From the NCBI GenBank assembly GCA_944382715.1, contig CALWNC010000005.1:1-64000 (forward strand): a stretch of DNA of 64,000 bases, given 5' to 3'. The stretch is from an uncultured Clostridia bacterium. Lineage in GTDB: Bacteria; Bacillota; Clostridia; Christensenellales; UBA1242. Made by a program: the position numbers and the translations under genes. A model generated the notes under the pieces. The model saw only the letters and a list, made by a program, of their open reading frames with translations, ran no database searches and had not been told where the DNA came from. Shown here piece by piece: positions 33,409 to 42,683 of the stretch (position 1 is the first letter of the stretch; each line of letters begins with the position of its first letter).

Positions 33409-36384
33409 ATGGGAATAAATAATTTAGTAACAAATGAAGGAATAAGTTTAGGAATTGATGTGGGCTCAACCACAATAAAACTAGCATTAATTAGAGATAA
33501 TAAGATAGTATATAGTTGTTATGAAAGGCATCTTGCACAAATAAAGCAAAAAGTTATTAGTCAACTAGAAAAGATAAAACCGCTTGTAAAGGATAATAAA
33601 ATCAAAGTAGCCTTCTCTGGCTCTTCGGGATTGGGACTTGCAGAAGAACTAGGTCTTCCATTTATCCAAGAAGTATTTGCAACCAGTGAACTAGTAAAAG
33701 CAACGGAAAGTGACACTGATGTGGTTATTGAACTTGGTGGCGAAGATGCAAAAGTAATTTTCTTTGGAAATGGTACTGATGAAAGAATGAATGGAACTTG
33801 TGCTGGAGGAACTGGTGCATTTATTGACCAAATGGCAACGCTTATGAATATTTCTACAAGCGAACTAGATGAGTTAAGCCTTAAAAGTGAAAAAATTTAT
33901 CCAATTGCTTCAAGATGTGGAGTATTTGCCAAGTCAGATATACAGCCCCTTTTAAACCAAGGTGCAAAAAAGGAAGATATATGTGCCAGTATTTATCAGG
34001 CAATAGTAAATCAAACTATAGCAGGTCTTGCACAGGGACGAAAGATTGAAGGAAAGGTATTATTTTTAGGTGGGCCACTTACTTTTTGTAAAGGACTAAG
34101 AAAGCAATTTATAAAATCACTTAATTTAGATGAATCAAAAGCTATATGTCCTGAATACTCATCTATTTCAGTTGCTGTGGGAAGCTCGATTTATGCTTCA
34201 AAACATGACTTCACAATAACAGTTGATGAAATAATTTCAAAGATAAAAAACGCAATTTCAAGCAAAAAAATTACAAAAACGCTTGCACCTTTGTTTAAAA
34301 CTCAAGAAGAATACGAAAATTTCTTGCTTCGTCACTCAAAGGCAACGGTGGAAGAAGTTGATATTAATGATATAGTTGGAAAAGCATATCTTGGCATTGA
34401 CTGTGGAAGTACAACTACCAAGCTTGTATTAATTAGTGAAGATAACAAGATAATATATTCTTATTACAGTTCAAACCAAGGAAACCCAGTAAGTATTATA
34501 AAGGCAGAACTAATTAAAATTTATGAACTAATGGGAGATAGGATACAAATTGCTGGTAGTTGCGTAACTGGATATGGTGAAGAACTTATAAAAAAGGCAC
34601 TTAATGTTGATAAGGGTTTGGTTGAAACCTTAGCTCACTATAAATCTGCAAAGTATTTTAATCCAAATGTTGACTATATCTTAGATATAGGTGGACAGGA
34701 CATTAAGTGTTTTAAAATTAGAAACGGAGCAATTGACAGCATAAGTCTAAATGAAGCTTGCTCTTCTGGCTGTGGTTCATTTATTGAAACATTCGCAAAG
34801 TCGTTAGGTTTTACTGTAAAAGAATTTGCAAAACTTGCAATTTTTGCAAAAAATCCTGTTGATTTAGGTTCAAGATGTACAGTCTTTATGAATTCTCAGG
34901 TAAAGCAAGCACAAAAAGATGGTGCAGATGCTGGCGATATTTCAGCAGGACTTTCAATAAGTGTTGTTAAAAATGCACTTTACAAAGTTATTAGAGAAGT
35001 TTCGGCAAGTTCGCTCGGCAATAATATTATTGTCCAAGGTGGTACATTTTTAAACGATGCAGTACTAAGAGCTTTTGAAAGAGAAATTGGCAAAGATGTT
35101 ATTAGACCAGTAATTGCAGGGCTTATGGGTGCTTATGGTTGTGCACTTTATGCAAAGGGATTAAATTTAAGTAAAAGTAGTTTGATTTCATATAATGATT
35201 TATTAAACTTTACACATACCTCTAAAATGGTGAAATGTAATGGTTGTGGCAATAACTGCAATCTTACAATTAATATTTTTGGAAGTGGTGAAAGATTTGT
35301 TTCTGGTAATCAATGCGAAAAGGGTGCAGGCTTAGCACAAAAACAGGCAGAGTTAGAAGAAGTTCCAAATCTATTTAAATTTAAGCGAGATAAGCTTGAA
35401 AGTATGTTTACTTCAACTAATGACCAATCAAAATTTACGATTGGACTGCCACTTACTCTTGGAATGTATGAACTTTTGCCATTTTGGAAAACTCTGTTTG
35501 AAAATCTTGGGTTTAATGTCGTTGTTTCAGGATTTACTACAAAACAAATGTATATAAAAGGTCAGTATACAATTCCAAGTGATACTATTTGTTATCCTGC
35601 AAAGGTAATGCATGGACACATTATTGAGTTAATTGAAAGAAAAGTAGATGCAATCTTTTATCCAAGTTTGACTTATAATATAGATGAAAAATATGGAGAT
35701 AATTACTATAATTGTCCTGTTGTGGCTTATTACTCTGAACTTTTAAAGGGTAATCTAGATGAACTTCAAAGTACCAAACTTCTCTATCCATATTTAAACA
35801 TTAATGATTTTAAAGAACTTGAAAAAGAATTGTACAACGAATTGACGAAAATCTGCAAAATTAATCGAAAAACATTGAAAAATGCAATAGAAACTGCAAA
35901 AAAAGCCTATGATAATTATAAGAATGACATAAAAGAAGAAGGAAAGAGAGCGCTTGAATATGCTAAGACTCACGGGAAATATGCATTAATTTTAGCGGGC
36001 AGACCATATCATATTGATCCAGAGATTTGTCATGGAATTGACAAACTTGCAGTGTCTTTGGGCTTTGTGGTATTGTCAGAAGATAGTATATCTGATATAG
36101 TGCCAGCTAAAAACCTAAATGTTTTAAATCAGTGGACATTTCATTCAAGAATGTACAATGCAAGTGCGTTTGCCGTGCAAAATGAAAATGTTGAAGTCGT
36201 TCAACTTGTTTCATTTGGTTGTGGACTTGATGCAGTTACAACAGATGAAGTTCGTTCTATTCTTGAACAAAATGGAAAACTTTATACACAAATAAAAATT
36301 GATGAGATAACCAATCTTGGTGCTGTAAAAATCAGACTAAGAAGTTTAAAGGGTGTATTAGATGAAAAAAGAAATAAAAACTAA
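33409..36384 (+). CDS. 2-hydroxyacyl-CoA dehydratase activase-like protein, double ATPase
   Basis: A 991-residue protein. Two BcrAD/BadFG-type ASKHA ATPase domains follow each other: residues about 12-265, with GIDVGSTTIKL and the cluster-binding GTCAGGTGAF helix, and about 305-570, with GIDCGSTTTKLV and ACSSGCGSF. A Cys-rich segment (CNGCGNNC) and a DUF2229-type domain with AGRPYHIDPEICHG follow. Classical activases such as HgdC (about 260 residues) use ATP and a [4Fe-4S] cluster to inject an electron into a dehydratase. The role of these long orphan versions is not known. The next gene overlaps by 23 bases. Confidence 0.85.
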   Translation: MGINNLVTNEGISLGIDVGSTTIKLALIRDNKIVYSCYERHLAQIKQKVISQLEKIKPLVKDNKIKVAFSGSSGLGLAEELGLPFIQEVFATSELVKATESDTDVVIELGGEDAKVIFFGNGTDERMNGTCAGGTGAFIDQMATLMNISTSELDELSLKSEKIYPIASRCGVFAKSDIQPLLNQGAKKEDICASIYQAIVNQTIAGLAQGRKIEGKVLFLGGPLTFCKGLRKQFIKSLNLDESKAICPEYSSISVAVGSSIYASKHDFTITVDEIISKIKNAISSKKITKTLAPLFKTQEEYENFLLRHSKATVEEVDINDIVGKAYLGIDCGSTTTKLVLISEDNKIIYSYYSSNQGNPVSIIKAELIKIYELMGDRIQIAGSCVTGYGEELIKKALNVDKGLVETLAHYKSAKYFNPNVDYILDIGGQDIKCFKIRNGAIDSISLNEACSSGCGSFIETFAKSLGFTVKEFAKLAIFAKNPVDLGSRCTVFMNSQVKQAQKDGADAGDISAGLSISVVKNALYKVIREVSASSLGNNIIVQGGTFLNDAVLRAFEREIGKDVIRPVIAGLMGAYGCALYAKGLNLSKSSLISYNDLLNFTHTSKMVKCNGCGNNCNLTINIFGSGERFVSGNQCEKGAGLAQKQAELEEVPNLFKFKRDKLESMFTSTNDQSKFTIGLPLTLGMYELLPFWKTLFENLGFNVVVSGFTTKQMYIKGQYTIPSDTICYPAKVMHGHIIELIERKVDAIFYPSLTYNIDEKYGDNYYNCPVVAYYSELLKGNLDELQSTKLLYPYLNINDFKELEKELYNELTKICKINRKTLKNAIETAKKAYDNYKNDIKEEGKRALEYAKTHGKYALILAGRPYHIDPEICHGIDKLAVSLGFVVLSEDSISDIVPAKNLNVLNQWTFHSRMYNASAFAVQNENVEVVQLVSFGCGLDAVTTDEVRSILEQNGKLYTQIKIDEITNLGAVKIRLRSLKGVLDEKRNKN

Positions 36385-37663
36385 AATGATTGATGGAGTT
36401 TTATATGATGAATCTGGCGACCCAATTTTCACAGAGGAAATGAAAAAGGACTATACTTTGCTCGTTCCAATGATGTTGCCAATTCACTTTAATCTCATAA
36501 AAAAACTAATATTAAACTATGGCTTTAAAGCTGAATTTTTAGATTATAGTGGACTAGAAGTCGCTCAAACAGGACTGAAATATGTTCATAATGATACATG
36601 TTATCCTGCAACACTCGTTATTGGAGAAATGATGCAAGCAGTTTTATCGGGAAAATATGATACGCATAAAATTGCACTTGTAATCACTCAGTCAGGTGGT
36701 GGTTGCAGGGCTTCAAATTATCTTAATTTGATTAAAAAGGCTTTAAAAAAAGCAGACCTTAGATACATTCCCGTTTTGTCATTAAACTTTGCGGGGCTAA
36801 AGACCCAACCGGGATTTAAGTTTACACTGCCACAGTTATATGGATTATTAAAGTGTTTGATTTATGGAGATTTGTTAATGCTCTTAAAAAATCAATGTAA
36901 ACCTTATGAAAAAAATAATGGTGATACTGAAAAATTAATTAACTATTGGATTGAAAAGTTATCTGAAGAGTTTAAAGATAAGAAAAATCTTAAGTATAGC
37001 CATGTGAAAAAGAATATGCGACTAATCGTTAGGGATTTTAATAAACTTGAATTAACCAATGTGGCGAAACCAAAAGTTGGAATTGTAGGTGAGATTTTTG
37101 TTAAATATTCACCACTTGGGAACAATAATTTAGAAGAATTTTTAATGAGTGAGGGGGCAGAAGTTTATGTTCCGGGCATTCTTGACTTTTTGTTATATTT
37201 TCTTAGCAATAATGTTTACGATACTAAACTCTATGGTGTTCGCAAAAAAACAGCATTTATTTCAAAAATTGCATATAAATTCTTGTTAAAAAAGGAAAAA
37301 GATATTATAATTGCAGTAAAAAGTGAAAGTAAATTTGCACCACCAACTCTATTTTCTGAAACTGAGAAGATGAGAAAGGGTTACATTAGTGAAGGTATGA
37401 AAATGGGGGAAGGTTGGCTTCTTACTGCAGAAATGATTGAACTAATTAGTCGTGGTATTAATAACATTGTTTGCACTCAACCATTTGGTTGTTTGCCAAA
37501 TCACATAGCAGGTAAAGGAATGATTAAGCAAATTAGAGAAAAAAATCCACAGGCGAACATTATTGCCATTGATTATGATGCCAGTGCATCAAAAGTCAAT
37601 CAAGAAAACCGTATAAAACTCATGTTAGAAAATGCCAAGCAAAACTTAAATCAAACCACATAG
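36362..37663 (+). CDS. Acyl-CoA dehydratase activase-related protein, HgdB-like
   Basis: A 433-residue partner of the preceding gene, resembling the dehydratase-subunit-like C-terminal part of long activase homologues. Conserved Cys-containing segments include NDTCYPATL, SGGGCRASNY and CTQPFGCLPNH, likely iron-sulfur ligands. In some anaerobes the two parts occur as one polypeptide of about 1,400 residues; here they are separate but overlapping and translationally coupled. No CoA-transferase or true dehydratase pair is nearby, so a fermentation role for 2-hydroxyacyl-CoA is unproven. Confidence 0.8.
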   Translation: MKKEIKTKMIDGVLYDESGDPIFTEEMKKDYTLLVPMMLPIHFNLIKKLILNYGFKAEFLDYSGLEVAQTGLKYVHNDTCYPATLVIGEMMQAVLSGKYDTHKIALVITQSGGGCRASNYLNLIKKALKKADLRYIPVLSLNFAGLKTQPGFKFTLPQLYGLLKCLIYGDLLMLLKNQCKPYEKNNGDTEKLINYWIEKLSEEFKDKKNLKYSHVKKNMRLIVRDFNKLELTNVAKPKVGIVGEIFVKYSPLGNNNLEEFLMSEGAEVYVPGILDFLLYFLSNNVYDTKLYGVRKKTAFISKIAYKFLLKKEKDIIIAVKSESKFAPPTLFSETEKMRKGYISEGMKMGEGWLLTAEMIELISRGINNIVCTQPFGCLPNHIAGKGMIKQIREKNPQANIIAIDYDASASKVNQENRIKLMLENAKQNLNQTT

Positions 37664-37676
37664 TAAGGAGATAGCT

Positions 37677-39764
37677 ATGATAGATGAGGAATTTTTAAAG
37701 TCAAAGTATAATGATGACTATGAAAAAATTACACATACGCAGTTTATGCTATCAGATAGATTTTCAGACGAAAAAGAACTGCTTGAAGATTCTGAAAATA
37801 TCGCCAGACTTGTTATAAATTTAAAACTTGATTCACGAAGCGTTTGTGCATCAATGATTTTTCCTTTCTTAAAAGCCGAAAAAATTTCAAGTGATGAATT
37901 TGAAGATGAAGAGATTAAACTTCTTCTTGAACTGCTTCAAAAATGTGAAAAATATTCTGCTGACTACTCTGATGCTGAAGGATTAAAAGAGATGCTTCTT
38001 GCAATCACAAAGGACATTAGAGTAATTATAATAAAAAGTGCAGAAATGCTTGTTTTTGCACGAAAAAATGTTGAAAATACTCATGATTTATCTGCAATTA
38101 ATGCATTTAAAGCAATCGATGATATTTTTGCTCCAATTTCTGCTAGACTTGGACTTAGTGAAATTAAATCCGAGTTTCAAGATTTGTCTTTTAAATTTCA
38201 TGAACCAGAGGTTTTCAAAAAATTAAGCGAAGATGTAGCAAAAGAAACTCGTGCTAATGGTCGAATGATGGAATGTGTGGTCCGTGACATTAAAAAGCTT
38301 ATGAAGAGTTCTAATATTGATTGCACTGTTTATGGTAGAATTAAGCACATTTCAAGTATTTATAATAAGATTAAAAATAAAAACTACACATTAAAAAATA
38401 TCTATGATATTTGTGCCGTTAGAATTTTAGTTAATTCAGTTAGTGAGTGCTATATGGCGCTGGGTTTTGTTCATGCAAATTTTGTTCCAGTTGATGGAAG
38501 ATTTAAAGATTACATTGCTAGTCCAAAACCAAATGGTTATAGATCTCTTCATACCACGGTCTATTTTGATAATGAATTTTTTGAAGTTCAAATTCGTACT
38601 TATGAAATGCATGACTTTGCTGAATATGGTGTAGCCGCTCACTTTCTTTATAAAGAACATAAAAAATCAATGGCAGGACTTGACAGTAAGTTACTTTGGA
38701 TAAGAAAATTACTTGAGAATAAGGATGATGTCTCAAGTGAAAAATTACTTGAAGAGTTGAAAACAGATGTGTATTTAGGTGAAATTTTTGTTCAAACTCC
38801 AAAGGGGAAAGTTATCAAACTTCTTGAAAATTCAACTCCAATAGATTTTGCTTATGCCATTCACTCAGATGTGGGAAATCATTGCACGGGTGCAAAAGTA
38901 AATGGAATTATGACTCCGTTAATGTCACCACTTTCAAATGGTGATGTTGTTGAGATTATGACCTCAGTTTCTTCAAAAGGCCCTTCAAGAGATTGGCTTA
39001 AGATTGTCAAAATGCAGTCTACTAAAGATAAGATTAATAGCTTTTATAAAAAGCAAATGAAAGAAGAGAATATAAAACTCGGCAAATCTATGGTAGAACA
39101 ATATGCTAAAAATCTTGATGTCAGTTTATCTTCAATTCTTAAAGATGAATGGATAGAACCTATATTAAGGAAAAATTCATTTACTTCAATTGATGAGATG
39201 TATGCTGCAATTGGTTATGGTTCAATTACTGCTGAAAGATTTGTTAACAGACTACTAAGTTCAAAGAGAGCAGAAGAACAAAAAACAAAAACTATTCTTG
39301 ATGACATTGCCAAAAATCCTTTAAAATTTGAAACAAAGTCAGACATTATTGGGGCAGAGGGTACGCTTACTAAATATTGTAAATGTTGCAATCCAATTCC
39401 CGGCGATGATATTGTTGGGTATGTTTCAAGGGGAAGAGGTATAATTATACACAAAAAGTCTTGTGAAAATGTTTCAAAACTTCCTCAAGATAGGTTTATT
39501 AAAGTGGGCTGGAATGAAAATAAAAACGCTGACTTAACATTTACTTCTTTTGTTGACCTTGTTGCAAAAAATAATAATAATATTTATCTTGAGTTAACAA
39601 ATGCTTTAAGTGAACTTGGAGTAAAGGTTGCATCACTGAATTCAAATCAAAACAAACTTGGCGAGCTAATTTTAAAAGTTGGTGTACTTGTTAAAGATAA
39701 AAATCAGTTAACGCAGGTTAAAAACAAATTGGGCTCACTTGGCTCTGTTTATGAGGTGTTATAG
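37677..39764 (+). CDS. (p)ppGpp synthetase with degenerate hydrolase domain
   Basis: A 695-residue RelA/SpoT-family protein that should make (p)ppGpp from ATP and GDP/GTP. The synthetase domain keeps its motifs: GRIKHISSIYNKI (220-232), RFKDYIASPKPNGYRSLHT (275-293) and EVQIRT (303-308). TGS (about 368-430), a helical region and a C-terminal ACT domain (about 625-695) follow, as in long Rel proteins. The N-terminal hydrolase domain is recognisable but has lost its metal site: the LLHD position reads MIFP (60-63) and the LADR position SAEM (121-124). The protein is thus predicted to be synthetase-only. It is third in the activase operon, with an AAGGAG ribosome site. Confidence 0.93.
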   Translation: MIDEEFLKSKYNDDYEKITHTQFMLSDRFSDEKELLEDSENIARLVINLKLDSRSVCASMIFPFLKAEKISSDEFEDEEIKLLLELLQKCEKYSADYSDAEGLKEMLLAITKDIRVIIIKSAEMLVFARKNVENTHDLSAINAFKAIDDIFAPISARLGLSEIKSEFQDLSFKFHEPEVFKKLSEDVAKETRANGRMMECVVRDIKKLMKSSNIDCTVYGRIKHISSIYNKIKNKNYTLKNIYDICAVRILVNSVSECYMALGFVHANFVPVDGRFKDYIASPKPNGYRSLHTTVYFDNEFFEVQIRTYEMHDFAEYGVAAHFLYKEHKKSMAGLDSKLLWIRKLLENKDDVSSEKLLEELKTDVYLGEIFVQTPKGKVIKLLENSTPIDFAYAIHSDVGNHCTGAKVNGIMTPLMSPLSNGDVVEIMTSVSSKGPSRDWLKIVKMQSTKDKINSFYKKQMKEENIKLGKSMVEQYAKNLDVSLSSILKDEWIEPILRKNSFTSIDEMYAAIGYGSITAERFVNRLLSSKRAEEQKTKTILDDIAKNPLKFETKSDIIGAEGTLTKYCKCCNPIPGDDIVGYVSRGRGIIIHKKSCENVSKLPQDRFIKVGWNENKNADLTFTSFVDLVAKNNNNIYLELTNALSELGVKVASLNSNQNKLGELILKVGVLVKDKNQLTQVKNKLGSLGSVYEVL

Positions 39765-40492
39765 TGGAGTATTCTTTTAAGTTTGATTCAGAGCAGGACT
39801 ATGAAAATTTTAGAGTTTTTCTTCAATCTCAAAAAAAGGTCAGAAGTGAAGAGGAAGCAAATAAACATAGGGCAATTGTCAATACAAAAAAAGAGGTTTT
39901 GGGAATACCAATGCAACCTATTAGAGAAATTGCAAAGCAAATATCCAAAGATTGTCCGTTAGAGTTTTTAAAATATGCAGAAAACGATATTTATGAAGAA
40001 TTACTCATTAAAGGTCTAGTAATTGCTTCGCTTAATGACAAGGATAGATTGTTTTTAGAATTAGAAAAATATATTAGACAAATAGATTCGTGGGTGTTTT
40101 GTGATTCAGTTGTTTCAACAATGAAATGGCTCAAAAAAACGCAATTTAATGAAAAATATTTTGAATATTTCTATAATCTTTGCTTTGAAAGTGAAGAATT
40201 TGTTGCAAGATTTGGTATTGTTACTCTTATGGTATACTATATTGATGATGAACATATTGATAAAGTTTTATATATGTGCAAGAGCGTTCATAATGAAAAA
40301 TTCTATGTTCAAATGGCAATTGCATGGCTTGTTAGTGTAAGCTTTGTAAAATATAGAGAAAAAACTTATAAATTGCTTGAAAGTAAAGTGCTAGACAAAT
40401 TCACGCAAAATAAGTCTATTTCAAAATGTCGTGATTCATTTAGAGTTTCTAGTTTGGATAAAGAGAATTTAATTCAATTTAGAATTAAATAA
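39764..40492 (+). CDS. DNA alkylation repair protein, AlkD-like
   Basis: A 242-residue all-helical HEAT-repeat protein of the AlkD/AlkC family, which excises alkylated bases. Family landmarks are LGIPMQPIREIAKQI near residue 47, the DSWVFCDSVVSTMKWL helix with its Asp, and FVARFGIVTLMVYYI. The start is a GTG whose G is the last base of the rel stop codon, so the two are translationally coupled. Some AlkD homologues are enzymatically silent, and this one is divergent at its C-terminus. Confidence 0.8.
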   Translation: MEYSFKFDSEQDYENFRVFLQSQKKVRSEEEANKHRAIVNTKKEVLGIPMQPIREIAKQISKDCPLEFLKYAENDIYEELLIKGLVIASLNDKDRLFLELEKYIRQIDSWVFCDSVVSTMKWLKKTQFNEKYFEYFYNLCFESEEFVARFGIVTLMVYYIDDEHIDKVLYMCKSVHNEKFYVQMAIAWLVSVSFVKYREKTYKLLESKVLDKFTQNKSISKCRDSFRVSSLDKENLIQFRIK

Positions 40493-40765
40493 ATAAAAAA
40501 TATAACTTCTTGATTTAAATTTATTAAAATTTATGTCATTGACAAAATTATAGGGTTTGCATACAATTTAATTAATATTTAATGGAATAATTTTAAGATT
40601 ATATTTAAAAATGAAAATTTTAAAATATAACTAACAAGTAAATATAATTATTTTAATAGATATAAAAAAGATTTTTATTAAAAACTTAAAATTTCAAATT
40701 ATTATAAACTTAATATATTTAAATATTAATGTTCTACGAAATACTCGGAGAGGCCACTAATAAAG

Positions 40766-41335
40766 ATGAAAAATTTAGATATTGATAAATACAATAAGGC
40801 ACTTTTTTTTGCACAGAAGGCTCATCAAAATCAAAAAATGAAGTATCCAAGTGATGCTCCATACATTTTGCATTGTGTGGGAGTTGCTAATATCGCATTA
40901 GTTGCAAGTGAAAATGATTCTACTCACAATTTAGACAGAAATTTAATTGCACAGGTAGCTTTATTACATGACACCCTAGAAGATACCAGTACTAGCTTTG
41001 GTGAACTAAAAAAGGAGTTTGGTGATAGTGTTGCAAAAGGCGTATTGGCGTTAACTAAAAATGAAAATCTAACAAGTTACGAGAGTATGCAAGATTCAAT
41101 AAATAGAATAAAGCAACAACCAATAGAAATTGCCATAGTAAAACTTGCTGATCGAACATTTAATTTAAGGTGCAGAGTTTCAAGTTGGTCACATGAAAAA
41201 CAACTATCTTATATTGAAGAGGGAAAATTAATTTTGAAAGAACTTGGATATTCTTCTGAGTTCCTTTCTGAGAAGTTACAATCAAATATTGATAACCTTA
41301 CAAATGAGATTTATCAAAATAGACAATTTGAATAA
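40766..41335 (+). CDS. Small HD-domain (p)ppGpp hydrolase-like protein
   Basis: A 189-residue stand-alone HD protein of the small alarmone hydrolase (MESH1-like) type. All hydrolase landmarks missing from the upstream Rel are present: His36 in YILHCVGVAN, ALLHDTLEDT with His68/Asp69 and Glu72/Asp73, and KLADRTFNLR with Asp129 and Asn133. Such enzymes remove the 3'-pyrophosphate of (p)ppGpp. A GGAGAGG ribosome site lies somewhat far (about 13 bases) upstream. It is monocistronic, 273 bp after the rel operon, and followed by a strong terminator. Other nucleotide substrates, or NADPH as in human MESH1, are possible. Confidence 0.85.
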   Translation: MKNLDIDKYNKALFFAQKAHQNQKMKYPSDAPYILHCVGVANIALVASENDSTHNLDRNLIAQVALLHDTLEDTSTSFGELKKEFGDSVAKGVLALTKNENLTSYESMQDSINRIKQQPIEIAIVKLADRTFNLRCRVSSWSHEKQLSYIEEGKLILKELGYSSEFLSEKLQSNIDNLTNEIYQNRQFE

Positions 41336-41336
41336 T

Positions 41337-41372
41337 AAAAACCTTTAACAAAATTGTTAAAGGTTTTATTTT
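41337..41372 (+). terminator. Terminator after the HD hydrolase gene
   Basis: AAAACCTTTAACAA / TTGTTAAAGGTTTT, about 14 pairs with a tiny loop, then ATTTTTG. It starts right at the stop codon. Confidence 0.9.
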
Positions 41373-41576
41373 TGAAAAAATAATCAAATAAATCAGAAAT
41401 TGATTAAATTTAATTTAATTTTGCATTTTTTAGTGATTTTTACAATAATATATTGGAAAAAATAATAAAAAAGTGCAAATAATATTATATTTTATTAAAA
41501 TTGACTGCTATTTTTGCGTATTTCTGTTGCAAATAACTATTTATTATTAAAAATACTATTATAAATTTGAATTTTT

Positions 41577-42539
41577 TTAAAATTCACGAATATTATCTCT
41601 TATAAATAGTCTTTTTATTGCTTCATCTTTTGATATCTTACCATTAATTATATCATAAACAGTTTGTGTAATAGGTAATTCTACATTTACTTGATTTGCC
41701 ATTTTTAAAAGTGCTGAAGAAGTTGCTATACCTTCTGCAAGCTTATCAAATTTTTCACCTTTTGCAAATTTTTCTCCAAACATTCTGTTATGAGAAAATT
41801 CAGAAAATAGTGTCGCTTCGTAATCTCCAAGATGACAAAGTCCATAGGCTGAGAGTTCATTACCACCACAAGCTTTTATAAGTCTTGAAATTTCTCTAGC
41901 ACCTCTTGCCATTAGTCCACCTTTAAGTGAAGAATATCCATAACCATCAAGTAGACCTGCTGCAATTCCCATAACATTTTTTGCGGCAGCTCCAATTTCA
42001 GAGCCAATTATATCTTGCCCTTGGTAAAATCTAATAAGATCAGAGCGAAGATTTTTTACAAGAAACTCGGATAACTCATTATTATAAGAATCTATAAGCA
42101 TAACACTTGGAACTCCATGTGTAAATGCCTGTATATGACCGGGTCCAACCCAAACGGCAATATTTTCTTTTGGAATTCCATATTGAATTAATATTGATGA
42201 TAGCCTCAATCCTGTATTGTCCTCAATGCCTTTCATGCATAAAATGTATTTTTTTAATTTGTAGCCTTCTATTTTAGAAACACTATCCATAAGATTTCTA
42301 ACTGCTTGTGCACTAATTGAAATTATAATGTATTCACTCTTGTTAAGTGCATATGATAAATCGTGAGTTAGTTCAATCTCTTCAGGAAATTCAACATATT
42401 CATTTTTTCTTGTTTTAAATAAACTTTCAACTAATGGGTCATTTTCTCTGCCCCAAACTGTTACATTATTATTGTTTTTGTTTAAATACCAAGCTATAAA
42501 AGAACCCCAGCGACCACAGCCAAGTAGTGTAAAATTCAT
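41577..42539 (-). CDS. gpsA: NAD(P)H-dependent glycerol-3-phosphate dehydrogenase
   Basis: A 320-residue enzyme that reduces dihydroxyacetone phosphate to sn-glycerol 3-phosphate for phospholipid synthesis. The dinucleotide motif GCGRWGSFIAW opens the protein (about 7-17). The GPGHIQAFTHGVPS segment, the catalytic Lys in EIGAAAKNVMGIAAG, and the KGGLMARGAREISRL substrate helix follow in order. Family length is about 330. The ribosome site is AAAGGAGATAAAC. It is divergent from the release-factor-like operon. Confidence 0.95.
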   Translation of the reverse strand: MNFTLLGCGRWGSFIAWYLNKNNNNVTVWGRENDPLVESLFKTRKNEYVEFPEEIELTHDLSYALNKSEYIIISISAQAVRNLMDSVSKIEGYKLKKYILCMKGIEDNTGLRLSSILIQYGIPKENIAVWVGPGHIQAFTHGVPSVMLIDSYNNELSEFLVKNLRSDLIRFYQGQDIIGSEIGAAAKNVMGIAAGLLDGYGYSSLKGGLMARGAREISRLIKACGGNELSAYGLCHLGDYEATLFSEFSHNRMFGEKFAKGEKFDKLAEGIATSSALLKMANQVNVELPITQTVYDIINGKISKDEAIKRLFIRDNIREF

Positions 42540-42648
42540 AGTTTATCTCCTTTAATTTCATATATTATATGATAGCACTTCTGACTAAAATATAAAAATA
42601 AAATTTAGCTAAAATTAAATTAATTCTTTTCAATTATATGTTATTTAT

Positions 42649-42677
42649 TTGAAAAAGTAGTGTTTTTTTGGTATTAT
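42649..42677 (+). promoter_or_regulatory. Promoter abutting the release-factor-like gene
   Basis: TTGAAA (42649-42654) and TATTAT (42672-42677) with a 17-base spacer. The -10 ends six bases before the ATG at 42684 and no ribosome site precedes it, so the mRNA is predicted to be leaderless. Confidence 0.6.
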
Positions 42678-42683
42678 ATTACT

